A DNA stretch of 64,000 nt from Arthrobacter koreensis (GTDB lineage Bacteria > Actinomycetota > Actinomycetes > Actinomycetales > Micrococcaceae): assembly GCF_009193255.1 (NCBI RefSeq), contig NZ_WACG01000006.1, positions 247,427-311,426 on the forward strand. Reading direction: 5' to 3'. Made by a program: the position numbers and the translations under genes. The notes under the pieces were generated by a model that was not told where the DNA came from, ran no database searches, and saw only the letters and a list, made by a program, of their open reading frames with translations. This document shows, piece by piece, positions 34,073 through 43,513 of the stretch. The first letter of the stretch is position 1, and every line of letters begins with the position of its first letter.

Positions 34073-35311
34073 ATGCTCATGGCATTCACTCCTCTGCACC
34101 GCGCCCTAGGTCTGCATCCTTCCCCCTTGGAATATTCGATGTTGGTCCAAGCCATTCGTGACGGGGTCCAAGAGCGTGATGATTTGGACTGGAAGAAGGA
34201 GCTCCCCAACCCTCAGAACCCGAACGCTAGGGTGGAGTTTGCCAAGGATGTAGCCGCCTTCGTGAACAACGGAGGGGGGCTGATCGTCTACGGTGTTGCG
34301 GAGTCTAATTCCGTTGCTGCAAGTATCGAAACTGTAAATAACTGGAGCGATTCGGTCGAACAACGCCTTCGCAGCTGGGCTTACTCCTTAATTCAACCCC
34401 CCGTACACGGGCTGGAATTCGTACAACTCACCGGGAGTAGCAGTGAGCAGGCAATCGTGCTGTCCGTGCCCGCCAGCCCTGACACCCCTCATTTCGTCTT
34501 TCAAAACGGAACAATCCGCGCCCCGCGCCGGTACGGTTCCCACACCGTTGATATGGGCGAGCGTGATATCGAGCAAGCCTACCGCCGCCGATTTGAAGAT
34601 CGCCGCAACAATGATCGGTTGCTAGAAGACTTGCTGGAGCAGGCGACGCTTGGCATCAACACCGGCGCTGGCCTCTGGATGGCTGCAGCGGCCCGCCCCA
34701 CACGGCCACGTCCCAGTCACACAGGCAGGGTCGATCGGGCAGATGCTCAGGCCATTCTAGGTGCCTTCATCAGCCAAAACCCCTTCCTGACGCCCGGTTC
34801 CGGCTCGATAGAAGCAGACGTAAACCCACGGCCTGGCTACCGCAAATGGCGTTCTGAGGAAATCAGATTCTCGAACAAGACAGTCGTGGACATCTATGAC
34901 GACGGCAGCGTAGCTCTGGCAGTAAAGGCCAAAGATGCGGCGTTGGAAGGCTTCGACCCAACCAGAGACATCCACGTGATGGATGCCCAGTCTCTGCCCG
35001 CACACATATGCCACCTGGCCCGCACCACAGCCGAGCAACTATCAGTATTAGGGGAGTTCGAAATCAGCATCACCATGTCTTCTCCCCCGGGCAACCCAAT
35101 CTTCATTCGCACCTTCGAGCCAGTCATTAATTTTATGCGTAACAGGGAAGAACTAGCTCCGATACATAGATTCGTTCCGGTTACGGGCATCCTCGAGTCC
35201 ACAGGTCCTGAGCAAGAGGCTCTCGAAACTGTCCGTGGACTTGCATTAGACATCATGAACCAGGGCGGAGCGATGGCGCTCGGCAACGTATATCTCAAGG
35301 ACTCCGTCTAG
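34073..35311 (+). CDS. AlbA_2 / Schlafen-domain protein
   Basis: A 412-residue protein. Its N-terminal domain (about residues 20-150) matches the AlbA_2/Schlafen ATP-binding or RNA-cleaving fold: ERDDLDWKKELP, FAKDVAAFVNNGGGLIVYGVAE, and later RAPRRYGSHTVDM. The remaining 250 residues are unrecognised. Such proteins act as regulators or, in Schlafen relatives, as RNA-targeting effectors, and often appear in defence islands. An ATG 6 bases downstream is an alternative start. Composition is like the RloC-like gene. Confidence 0.7.
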   Translation: MLMAFTPLHRALGLHPSPLEYSMLVQAIRDGVQERDDLDWKKELPNPQNPNARVEFAKDVAAFVNNGGGLIVYGVAESNSVAASIETVNNWSDSVEQRLRSWAYSLIQPPVHGLEFVQLTGSSSEQAIVLSVPASPDTPHFVFQNGTIRAPRRYGSHTVDMGERDIEQAYRRRFEDRRNNDRLLEDLLEQATLGINTGAGLWMAAAARPTRPRPSHTGRVDRADAQAILGAFISQNPFLTPGSGSIEADVNPRPGYRKWRSEEIRFSNKTVVDIYDDGSVALAVKAKDAALEGFDPTRDIHVMDAQSLPAHICHLARTTAEQLSVLGEFEISITMSSPPGNPIFIRTFEPVINFMRNREELAPIHRFVPVTGILESTGPEQEALETVRGLALDIMNQGGAMALGNVYLKDSV

Positions 35312-35548
35312 CGGCTCGTACTGGCAGCAGTTAGGTCTATAGGCGTTGTTCTCCTAGGCCAGCGTCCATCAGTGAGGCCCTTGGACCGGCAACAGCGTAT
35401 ATGACATACAGTCGGGCATCCTCGTCTCCCGTAAGCGATTGCCTCGCGTCGCCTCCGCCTCCGTGACCGCTAAGCAGGTTACTCTCCCCCGCTCAGCTAA
35501 AATCAGACAGGCCCGTTTTACCCCTTCGTTCCGGGCGGAAAGCGCAGC

Positions 35549-37018
35549 ATGTCCTTCATAGAAAACGCCGTAGCCCGCTGGGCGGAGCTGCAGCGGCTAC
35601 AGGCCTCGCCCGGATGGAAACTCACCAACGCGAACCCCTGGGTCCTTGCCCTGTTCCGCGAGGCCTTCACCCGTACCCGCCCGCGCATCCCCCTGGACGA
35701 ATTCCACTCCCTCACCGACTCCTTCCTGCACCAGCTCAGGCTCAACGGGCAGAGCCTGCGCGAAGACTGGACCGGGAAGAACTACGCCGATGACTGGGTG
35801 GCCCGCCGGTTCCTGGCCCGCCCCCGCGCCGACGGACGCTTCGTCTACGAACTCACCGAACCCGCCGTCCGGTTCCTCTCCTACCTGGACGGCTTCACCG
35901 GCGACACCACCAGCCTGAACTCCTCCCGCTTGAACACCCTGCTCTCCAGCGTGGAAACCCTGGCGCACGAATCCAACCCGGACCCCGAAGCACGCATCGC
36001 CGTCCTCGAAGAAGAGATCGCCCGCCGCGAAGACCTCATCCGGTCCCTCCGCGCCGGAGACGCACCCCCGCCCCTGGACGACGACACCGCCGTCGAAGCC
36101 GCCCGCGACATCCTTGACCTCGCCGCCGCCCTGCCCGCCGACTTCAAGCGCATGCGCGACGGCCTCGAGAAGATGCTGCACACCCTGCGCCAGGAAATGG
36201 TCGAATCGCAGGCATCCAAGGGCCTGACCATGGGCGAAATCCTGGAAGCGGACAAGCGCCTGCGCAGCACCAGCGAAGGCCGCACCTATGAAGGCTTCAC
36301 CGCCTTCCTGAACGACGCCGACCAGCAGGGACGCTTCCGGCACGCCATCGCCCAGGTCCTGGAACGCGACTTCGCCGACGCCATGACCCCCGGCGACCGG
36401 CAGGCCCTGTACCGGATGATCAGCGACATGCGCGAGCAGGCCGCCGAAATCCAGCGCATCTACGGCCGGCTCTCCGAATCCCTGCACACCTACGTCCAAA
36501 GCGACGAGTACCGGGAATCGGTCCAGCTGCGCAAACTCATCCGCGCCGCCGAAACCGCCATCCACAAGGCACCCCGCGGACGCCGCCGCGCCGCCGTCGT
36601 CCCCGCACCGAAGCTCTACGCGTCCGCGTTCGAATCGCTCAGCATGGTCCGCACGTACGACCCGGCCGAGCACGCCGCACCGCGGAAGCTGCCCGCACCG
36701 CCGTCGTTCACCGAAGCGGACATCCACCGCGCCGCCCGCACACCCAAGGCCGACCGCCGCGTCCTGCGCGACGCAATCACCCGGGCCGGCAGCCGCCGCG
36801 GCCGCGCCACCGTCGCGGAGATCTTCGCCGAACTGCCCGCCGAACACCGCCACCTCAACAGCATCCGCGCGCTCCTCGCCTCCGCCGCCCCCTCCGGGGA
36901 CAGCAACGGAACAACGACGATGCCGGCCAGCGAAACTATCCCCTTCCTCCAGATCGACGGCAGTTCCCGCACCGCAGTGCTGCCCGTCCTCACCGTCGCC
37001 GAAAGCCCCCAGCCATGA
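35549..37018 (+). CDS. jetA: Wadjet JetA / MksF-like (DUF3375) protein
   Basis: A 489-residue DUF3375 protein, the kleisin-like subunit of Wadjet/MksBEF SMC complexes that detect and cleave circular plasmid DNA. It starts WAELQRLQASPGWKLTNANPW-like, contains winged-helix-like YELTEPAVRFLSYLDGF and a long coiled segment (VLEEEIARREDLIRSL). Length is as expected. A TAAAAT box at 35498-35503 could be the -10 of its promoter. It overlaps jetB by 4 bases. Base composition is high-GC, unlike the island on its left. Confidence 0.87.
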   Translation: MSFIENAVARWAELQRLQASPGWKLTNANPWVLALFREAFTRTRPRIPLDEFHSLTDSFLHQLRLNGQSLREDWTGKNYADDWVARRFLARPRADGRFVYELTEPAVRFLSYLDGFTGDTTSLNSSRLNTLLSSVETLAHESNPDPEARIAVLEEEIARREDLIRSLRAGDAPPPLDDDTAVEAARDILDLAAALPADFKRMRDGLEKMLHTLRQEMVESQASKGLTMGEILEADKRLRSTSEGRTYEGFTAFLNDADQQGRFRHAIAQVLERDFADAMTPGDRQALYRMISDMREQAAEIQRIYGRLSESLHTYVQSDEYRESVQLRKLIRAAETAIHKAPRGRRRAAVVPAPKLYASAFESLSMVRTYDPAEHAAPRKLPAPPSFTEADIHRAARTPKADRRVLRDAITRAGSRRGRATVAEIFAELPAEHRHLNSIRALLASAAPSGDSNGTTTMPASETIPFLQIDGSSRTAVLPVLTVAESPQP

Positions 37019-37782
37019 TCGAAAACCCCACCACCGAAACCGCAGAGTACGACGAGCTGGACGAGGACTACCCGTTCGACCAAGACACCCAGCCCGCCCG
37101 CGACGTCCTGATCGACGGCCCGGAGCTGTTCCCCGGCGACACCGGCACCCTGCCGCTGAAACTGCGCCAGGCCCTGATCCGACTGCTGCGCGGCCCCTAC
37201 CTGGACGCCAGCTCCTCGGACAACGTCTACAACACCGTGGTGGATAACCAGGAGCAGCTGCGCGTCCGGCTGAGCGAACTGTTCCTGGAACTGGTGGTGG
37301 ACGAGCACCACAAGGTCGCCCTGCTGCGCCCGGTAGAAATGGCCGAACCCCACACCACCGCCCTTCAGCGCCAGCGCGAAATGACCCGCGAGGAAACCCT
37401 GCTGCTGCTGCGCATGCGCCTGGTCCTGGACCGCCACTCGGGCACCGGCAACGAAGCCACGATTGCCCGGCAGGACATTCTCGACGTCCTGGAGCAGTAC
37501 GTGGACCCGCAGGCGCACGACGCCAAGGGCGTGGAAGACCTAGCCGACGCCGCCATCCGCAAGCTCGTCACCGAACGCCGCCTGCTGCTGCCCACCGAAC
37601 TGGACGACGTCTGGGTCATCTCCAATGCGCTGCCGCTGGCCCTGCCGTACGAGCACATCGGGGACATCATCACCTTCATGAATTCGCTGACCGAGGCCCC
37701 GGCGGAACCGGACACGGCCCATGAAGCGCCCGCCGCAGACGCGGTTCCTGAAACAGAGCACGACGGCGAGGAGCCGGCATGA
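37015..37782 (+). CDS. jetB: Wadjet JetB / MksE-like (DUF4194) protein
   Basis: A 255-residue DUF4194 protein, the KITE-type subunit of the Wadjet/Mks complex. The core is LRQALIRLLRGPYLDASSSDNVYNTVVDNQEQLRVRLSELFLELVVDEHHKVALLRPVE, then EETLLLLRMRLVLDR. It has an acidic, low-complexity C-terminal tail. ATGA overlaps at both ends (with jetA and jetC) show translational coupling. Confidence 0.87.
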   Translation: MIENPTTETAEYDELDEDYPFDQDTQPARDVLIDGPELFPGDTGTLPLKLRQALIRLLRGPYLDASSSDNVYNTVVDNQEQLRVRLSELFLELVVDEHHKVALLRPVEMAEPHTTALQRQREMTREETLLLLRMRLVLDRHSGTGNEATIARQDILDVLEQYVDPQAHDAKGVEDLADAAIRKLVTERRLLLPTELDDVWVISNALPLALPYEHIGDIITFMNSLTEAPAEPDTAHEAPAADAVPETEHDGEEPA

Positions 37783-40700
37783 GCATCGAAACCACCCTTC
37801 CCATGGGGGACCTGATCAACCCCGGCCAGAACCGGCTTTCCCGCATTCAGATCGTGAACTGGGGAACGTTCGACGGCGCGCACACCATCCACGTGGACCG
37901 CGCCGGCACGCTGCTCACCGGTGACTCCGGCGTCGGCAAGTCCACCATTTTCGACGCGATCCTGCAGGTCATGGACGCCCGGCCCAAGATGAACGAGGCC
38001 GCGCAGAACAACGGTGGCACCGCAGCCGAGGAAAAGCGCACCGCGTTCTCCTACATGCGCGGACGGCTCGGCACCCAGGGTATGGAAGCCGGCGACGGCA
38101 CCGCCTACCAGCGCCCCGGCGCCACCTGGTCCGCCGTCTGCCTCACCTTCGACAACGGCCTGGGCCAGATCACCAGCCTCTCCGTACTCATGGACCTCCC
38201 CGCCACCGGCACCGAACACCACGTGGGCCGGTTCTACGCCGTACACAACCGTCCGCTGGACATTCCCTCCCTCGAAACCGGCATGCGCGGCCGGTTCACC
38301 AAGGGTGCCCTCGAATCCCTGCTCCCGGGCGCGCAGATCTTCGATTCGCACAAACTCTTCGCCGAGCGGTACCGCACCGCCCTGGGTGTGGAGGACGAGA
38401 AGGCGTTCGGGCTGCTGCGCATCCTGCAGACCGGCAAGGGCCTGGGCGGAACGGTCAACGACTTCTTCCGCAACCACGTCCTGGACACCCCCAAGACCCT
38501 CACCGCCGCCGACGAGGCCGTGGAGGACTTCAGCCACCTGCGCAGCATCCGCCGCCAGCTCGAACGCGCCCGCCAGCAGCGCGACCACCTGGCCAACGTT
38601 CCGGACCAGCACCGCCTGTTCCTCACCACGAAGGCCGAACTGGACCGGGTCCGCGCCCTGAGCACCGACGGGCTGCCTGCCTACCGCCGCCGTCTGGCGC
38701 TGGCCAGCCACGAACGCGACGTCGAGCGCCTCACCTCCGCCGCATCCACCGGACGCGAAGCGCTGAAGGCCGCCGAGAAGCAGCGCACCAAGCTGAAGAA
38801 GCAGGTCGCCGAACTGACCGCCCGCTACACGCAGGAGGGCGGCGGCGCGATCGCCACTCTGGAACGCGAGGTCGCGGCCGCACAGGCACAGCTGGTTTCC
38901 CGTGAAACCGTGGAGAACGCGTTCCGCGCGGACCTGCGCGCCGCCGGCATCGATACGGACCTTTCTCCCGCCGGGCTGGTCACCGCCCGCAGCCGCGCCA
39001 ATGAGCTGATCAAGACCCTGAACGCCGACGTCGACGCCGCCCGGGAGCGCAGCTCCGACGCGCACGGCGAGGCCTGGGCCCTCAAGGGTTCCATCTCCAA
39101 GCTGGAAACCGAGATCGTGTCCTTCCGCCGCCGGCGCAGCAACATCCGCCCGGAAAGCCTGGAACAGCGCGCCCGGATCTGCGAAGCCACCGGCATCGAC
39201 GAAACCGAGATGCCGTTCGCCGGGGAGCTGATCGATGTTCCGGCCGAACACGCGCAGTGGCGTGCCGCCGCCGAACGGGTGCTCCGCCCGCTCTCGACGG
39301 CCCTGCTGGTTCCCGGTGAGCACATGCCCGCCGTTACCCGCTACCTCAGCGAAACCAACCTGCGCGGCTTCCTGCGCTGCATCGACGTCAGCATCCCTGT
39401 GGACGGCCCTTCCCAGCCGGGACCGCGGGACCTGATCACCAAGCTCAGCACCTACGACTCCGCCATGGGCGACTGGGTGGCCCGGAAGATCACCGCGCAC
39501 TACGACTTCGAGTGCGTGGAGAACCCGGACGACCTCGCCAATGCGTCCCGCGGCGTCAGCCTCGGCGGCGCCGTAAAGCGCAACTCCTCCACCACGGAGA
39601 AGGACGACCGGCACACCAAGGCCTCGGACAACGTGCTGGGCTTTGACAATAAGGACAAGATTGCCGCCCTCGCCGCGGAACTGCTCGCCCTGCGCGCCAG
39701 CTTTGAAGAGGCGGACGTCGTCTCCCGCAAGCACGCCTCGGAGCAGGACGACCTGATCCGCCGGCTCGCCGCCGTCCGTAAGGTCGCTGCGGATACCCGC
39801 GAGTTCGAGGAGATCAGCGCCGAGGAGCAGCGCGCCGCGGTGACTGCCGCCGTCGAGCGTCTTGAATCAGCCCGCGACGCCAACACTGACCTGGAGCAGG
39901 TCCGCTTCGAGCTGGACACCGCGGAGCTGGACCTGACCGCCGCGACCGAGAAGATCGGCGTGCTCAAGGGCGACCTGGCCCGGCTCGAGGCCGAGCTCAC
40001 CGTCGCCACCGAACGCCGGGACACGCTGGCCGGCCGCGGCCCGGATGCCCTGGCGGAGGACCTGCGCGCGCAGCTCGATGAGCTGTTCGCCCCCTTCGGC
40101 GAGATCACCGACGTCGTGCACCTGAACGACGCCGCCGGGCAGGTGGAGCGGAACCTGCTCACCGACGCCGCGCGGCTGGACAAGACGCTGCTGGAAACCC
40201 GCACCCGCCTCGAGCGCACGTTCGAAACATACAGCGAGAAGTGGGGGTCGGACTTCGGCACGGGCGTGGACTCGGCCGAGGAGTACGTGGGCCGTTACGA
40301 GGACATTGTCACCGAGGGCCTGCCGCAGCACGAGTCGGAGTTCCGCGAGTACTTCAACAACCGCACCTACGAGCGGTTCAGCGACCTGCTGCAGCTGCTC
40401 GACGAGGAACGCCGCAGCATCTCCGCGCGCCTGCTGCCGCTGAACTCCGTGCTGCGCCGCGTGCCGTACCACGTGGACAGCCACCTGGAGATCGAGGTCA
40501 AGACCACCGTCCCGGACGACGCGCACAAGTTCCGCATGGAGCTGAAGAACGCGCTGCCGATGATGGGCGTGCGGCAGGACAAGGCGGACATGGATGCCCG
40601 GTACGCCGCGCTCGAGGGCCTGGTGGAGAAGCTGAAGGATCCGCAGGAGCGCCGCTGGCGGGCCGAGGTCCTGGACGTCCGCGCGCACGTGACCATCACC

Positions 40701-41102
40701 TGCACCAACAAGCTCGCGAACGGGCAGTCGTTCACCAACCTGCAGGCGTCGCTGATGTCCGGCGGCGAGGGGCAGCGGTTCACGGCGTTCATTCTGGCCT
40801 CGGCGCTGGCGTACCAGCTGGGCATCGTGTCCCAGGGCTTCAGCACCTACGGCACCGTGATGATGGATGAGGCGTTCGTGAAGTCCTCCCTGTCCTTCGC
40901 CGAGGCGTCCATCAACGCGCTGCACGAGTTCGGCTTCCAGCTGCTGCTCGCCGCTCCGGAGGACAAGGTGGACCTGTCCCGGTTCCTCGGGTCGGTCACG
41001 GAAATCCTGCGCGACGACGCCGCCAACCGGTCCGGCACCCTGGAGCGGGTTCCGGTGGGGTCTTCTGGGGGTTCGCGGGCTGTGGATATTCTCCTGCGGT
41101 AG
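37779..41102 (+). CDS. jetC: Wadjet JetC / MksB-like SMC ATPase
   Basis: A 1107-residue SMC-like ATPase, the motor of the Wadjet complex. The N-terminal head has FRIVNWGTFDG-like RIQIVNWGTFDG and Walker A GDSGVGKST (residues 48-56). Long coiled coils follow (about 270-450 and 640-760), with a hinge-like region between (about 480-600). The C-terminal head carries the signature LMSGGEGQR (about 993) and Walker B GTVMMDEAF (about 1025-1033). It appears intact. No jetD (nuclease, DUF3322/DUF2220) gene follows. Confidence 0.9.
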   Translation: MSIETTLPMGDLINPGQNRLSRIQIVNWGTFDGAHTIHVDRAGTLLTGDSGVGKSTIFDAILQVMDARPKMNEAAQNNGGTAAEEKRTAFSYMRGRLGTQGMEAGDGTAYQRPGATWSAVCLTFDNGLGQITSLSVLMDLPATGTEHHVGRFYAVHNRPLDIPSLETGMRGRFTKGALESLLPGAQIFDSHKLFAERYRTALGVEDEKAFGLLRILQTGKGLGGTVNDFFRNHVLDTPKTLTAADEAVEDFSHLRSIRRQLERARQQRDHLANVPDQHRLFLTTKAELDRVRALSTDGLPAYRRRLALASHERDVERLTSAASTGREALKAAEKQRTKLKKQVAELTARYTQEGGGAIATLEREVAAAQAQLVSRETVENAFRADLRAAGIDTDLSPAGLVTARSRANELIKTLNADVDAARERSSDAHGEAWALKGSISKLETEIVSFRRRRSNIRPESLEQRARICEATGIDETEMPFAGELIDVPAEHAQWRAAAERVLRPLSTALLVPGEHMPAVTRYLSETNLRGFLRCIDVSIPVDGPSQPGPRDLITKLSTYDSAMGDWVARKITAHYDFECVENPDDLANASRGVSLGGAVKRNSSTTEKDDRHTKASDNVLGFDNKDKIAALAAELLALRASFEEADVVSRKHASEQDDLIRRLAAVRKVAADTREFEEISAEEQRAAVTAAVERLESARDANTDLEQVRFELDTAELDLTAATEKIGVLKGDLARLEAELTVATERRDTLAGRGPDALAEDLRAQLDELFAPFGEITDVVHLNDAAGQVERNLLTDAARLDKTLLETRTRLERTFETYSEKWGSDFGTGVDSAEEYVGRYEDIVTEGLPQHESEFREYFNNRTYERFSDLLQLLDEERRSISARLLPLNSVLRRVPYHVDSHLEIEVKTTVPDDAHKFRMELKNALPMMGVRQDKADMDARYAALEGLVEKLKDPQERRWRAEVLDVRAHVTITCTNKLANGQSFTNLQASLMSGGEGQRFTAFILASALAYQLGIVSQGFSTYGTVMMDEAFVKSSLSFAEASINALHEFGFQLLLAAPEDKVDLSRFLGSVTEILRDDAANRSGTLERVPVGSSGGSRAVDILLR

Positions 41103-41120
41103 CTGGTTCTTCGGTTACGG

Positions 41121-41923
41121 TCAGAGCGCTTCGCAGCTCTGACCGTGTGGGCCGGTGAACGCCTGGGGAACGCCGTCCAGGGACAGGACCAGCCGTCCTT
41201 CCGCGCTCCGGGTCAGCTGGTCCTTGATCTCGGGGAGGGCGGCTTCGCCCTCGTTGCTGATCCAGGTGACGTCCAGTCCCTTCACCAGATCAACGAACCG
41301 CCGACGGTGGTCCGGATCGAGGTACGGAAGAACCGCGCTGTGGAAGACGACGACGGTCGCGTCCTTCGGTGCCTCGTTCACCAGCTGCGGCAGTGCCTCC
41401 ACAATGTCGCCCCGGACCAGGAGCGGCGGGTCTTCGGCAGCAACCTTTGCGACGGCGCTCAGACGGTCGCGGCGTTCGCTGTGTTCCGGCCAGACCAAGG
41501 CTTCCAGCCAGGCCATGTCCTCGAAGTCCTGGACATCCAAAGGGTTCAGGTCGATACCGGCCCGCCATACGACGTCGGGCCGGCGGGTGGGAGGCTCCAT
41601 GCCGGCAAGCGCGCAAGCGGCAGCAGGACTGCGCACCGGCCCGCCTCGTTGGTCTGCGTCATCCGCGCCTGGATGACAGGTTCGACTACGGGCCAGTTCT
41701 CCAGCAGCCAGTCCCGGAATCCTGGATACCGGGCCAGGGGAGCACCGGCCAGGCGTGCTGCGGCGAACACCAGGTTGGGCTGGCGCTTGGGCCGCGGAAG
41801 TGAATCGATCAGTGCCAGCACCTCTGGGTCCTCCGCGATGCCGTCCGCCCACTCTTCGTAGAGCGGCGAAACGCCCCGCGCTTCGACCGCCGCGAACCGT
41901 TCGTAGCCTGCTGCTGTCGTCAT
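41121..41923 (-). pseudogene. DUF2332 gene, decayed by internal deletion and frameshift
   Basis: Two pieces of a DUF2332 protein lie in different frames. The N-terminal piece (from ATG 41923) reads SPLYEEWADGIAEDPEVLAL, RQPNLVFAAARLAG and TQTNEAGRCAVLLP. The C-terminal piece, in another frame ending at 41121, reads VVWRAGIDLNPLDV, LVWPEHSERRDRL and VVFHSAVLPYL. The frame switches near 41590-41610. Family members are about 340 residues; about 75 are missing here, including the glycine-rich SAM-like motif that should follow the first piece. A sequencing error alone cannot explain the lost stretch. Confidence 0.75.
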
Positions 41924-42064
41924 GGGCCCACCCTAGGCGTCGCCAGCGAGCCCGCCCTCAGACCCGTCCACGGTTACGCTCCGTTTTGTGCAGATCGCTC
42001 CGGTCCGGAACGGTCGAAATCTCCCATAGCGGAGCGAATTGCCGCGCCGGTGTGTCCCCGGCTT

Positions 42065-43489
42065 CTAGGCCCCCGGCTGCGCCGAGCGGCCGTGGGCCAG
42101 TCCGGTGGGAATGCCCAGGAACTTCGGTTCGGGTGCACCGCAGCACGACGCCGCCGCTAGCTCCGGATCAGGCTCAGCCGCACAGCACGAATCCACAGGA
42201 CCGCCATCAGCGGGAGCGTCGCAGCTGCTGCCCAGGTCCGTGGAGCATACGCCGGTCTCTGGCAGTACCAGCTGCACGTCGTCGGCGGCCCGCTGGTCCC
42301 CTGCCAGGGCAGCGGCGATGGAGCGGACCTGCTCGTACCCGGTGGCCATCAGGAAGGTGGGTGCCCGGCCGTAGGACTTCATGCCGACGATGTAGAAGTC
42401 CTTCTCCGGGTGCGAGAGCAGCTTGGCGCCATGCGGTTCCACGGTGCCGCAGCTGTGAAACGCCGGGTCGATCAGCGGACCGAGTTCCCGCGGCGCCTCA
42501 ACAGCCGGATCGAGATCCAGCCGGATTTCCCGCAGAATACCCAGATCCGGGCGGAAGCCGGTCGCCGGAACCAGCAGGTCAACATCCAGCTGCTTCTCAC
42601 CGGACGGGGTAGTGCCAAGAACAGCCAGAGTGTCGGAGACCTTGAACCCGGTGATGGTGAACGAGGTGTGCAGCTGAATCTGCCCTCCCTCGACCAGCGC
42701 ACGGAGCCTGCTGCCCAGGGCGCCTCGGGCAGGCAGCCCGTCCAAGTCCCCGCCACCGTAAACTCCGGCAGCGGAGGTACTTCGGATAGCCCAGCTGATC
42801 CGGGTCCCGGGCTCCTGCTCGGCCAGCGTGCCGAGTTCCAGCAGGGTGTTCGCGGCGGAGTGCCCGGCGCCCACCACCAGGACGTGCTTGCCAGCGAACC
42901 GTGCACGGTCCCGGCCGGCGACGTCGGGCAGCGAGCCGGTGATGAGCCCCGCGGAGATGGCCTCCGCTTCCCCGATGGAGGGCAGGCCGGCTTGGCCGAG
43001 GGGATTCGGGGTGTGCCAGGTTCCTGAGGCGTCGATGACGGCGCGCGCCCGGTAGTCAGTGACCGTTCCGTCCCCGTCGCGGGTCCGGATCAGGAAGGGC
43101 GTGCCTTCCCGTCCGGCACTGCAGGTCTTATCCAGGCCCTCGCGGCTGACCGCGAGGACGCGGGTCGAGGTATGCAGAGCGGCCGCAATCGCAGGAACCG
43201 CGGCCAGCGGCTGCAGGTACTGTTCCCGGAGTTCGGCTCCGGTCGGCAGGGTCTCGGCGTCCGGTTCCTGCCACCCGGTACCGGCGAGCAGGCGGCGGGC
43301 GGCGGTGTCGACGTCGTACTGCCAGGGCGAGAAGAGCCGGATGTGGCCCCACGACGCGACGGCGGCGGCAGCCGTTTCGCCGGTTTCGAAGATGATCGGG
43401 GTCAGGCCGCGTTCCAGCAGTTCCGCCGCGGCAGCCAGGCCCACAGGTCCGGCGCCGATTACGGCGACGGGCAGTGCCTTCTCAGTCAT
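42065..43489 (-). CDS. FAD-dependent oxidoreductase of the ars operon, cysteine-rich tail
   Basis: A 474-residue flavoprotein of the flavin monooxygenase/thioredoxin-reductase-like class. FAD binding: VIGAGPVGLAAAAEL near the start; NADPH binding: VVGAGHSAANTLLEL (about 205). It is the last gene of the arsC-acr3 operon direction, 24 bases after arsC. The final 60 residues contain six cysteines (C415, C423, C435-C436, C449-C450) in an acidic, Ala/Pro-rich context, a plausible soft-metal site for As(III). Relatives such as ArsO lie in ars operons, but their reaction is not settled. Tail function is inference. Confidence 0.8.
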   Translation of the reverse strand: MTEKALPVAVIGAGPVGLAAAAELLERGLTPIIFETGETAAAAVASWGHIRLFSPWQYDVDTAARRLLAGTGWQEPDAETLPTGAELREQYLQPLAAVPAIAAALHTSTRVLAVSREGLDKTCSAGREGTPFLIRTRDGDGTVTDYRARAVIDASGTWHTPNPLGQAGLPSIGEAEAISAGLITGSLPDVAGRDRARFAGKHVLVVGAGHSAANTLLELGTLAEQEPGTRISWAIRSTSAAGVYGGGDLDGLPARGALGSRLRALVEGGQIQLHTSFTITGFKVSDTLAVLGTTPSGEKQLDVDLLVPATGFRPDLGILREIRLDLDPAVEAPRELGPLIDPAFHSCGTVEPHGAKLLSHPEKDFYIVGMKSYGRAPTFLMATGYEQVRSIAAALAGDQRAADDVQLVLPETGVCSTDLGSSCDAPADGGPVDSCCAAEPDPELAAASCCGAPEPKFLGIPTGLAHGRSAQPGA

Positions 43490-43513
43490 GGTGTTGTCCT
43501 CTGGTAAACGACG

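Noticed and set aside
37365..39734. Long open frame (789 residues) on the minus strand opposite jetB and jetC
   Set aside because: It is a shadow of high-GC coding sequence: glycine-, alanine- and arginine-rich without family motifs, while the plus strand gives complete JetB and JetC proteins.
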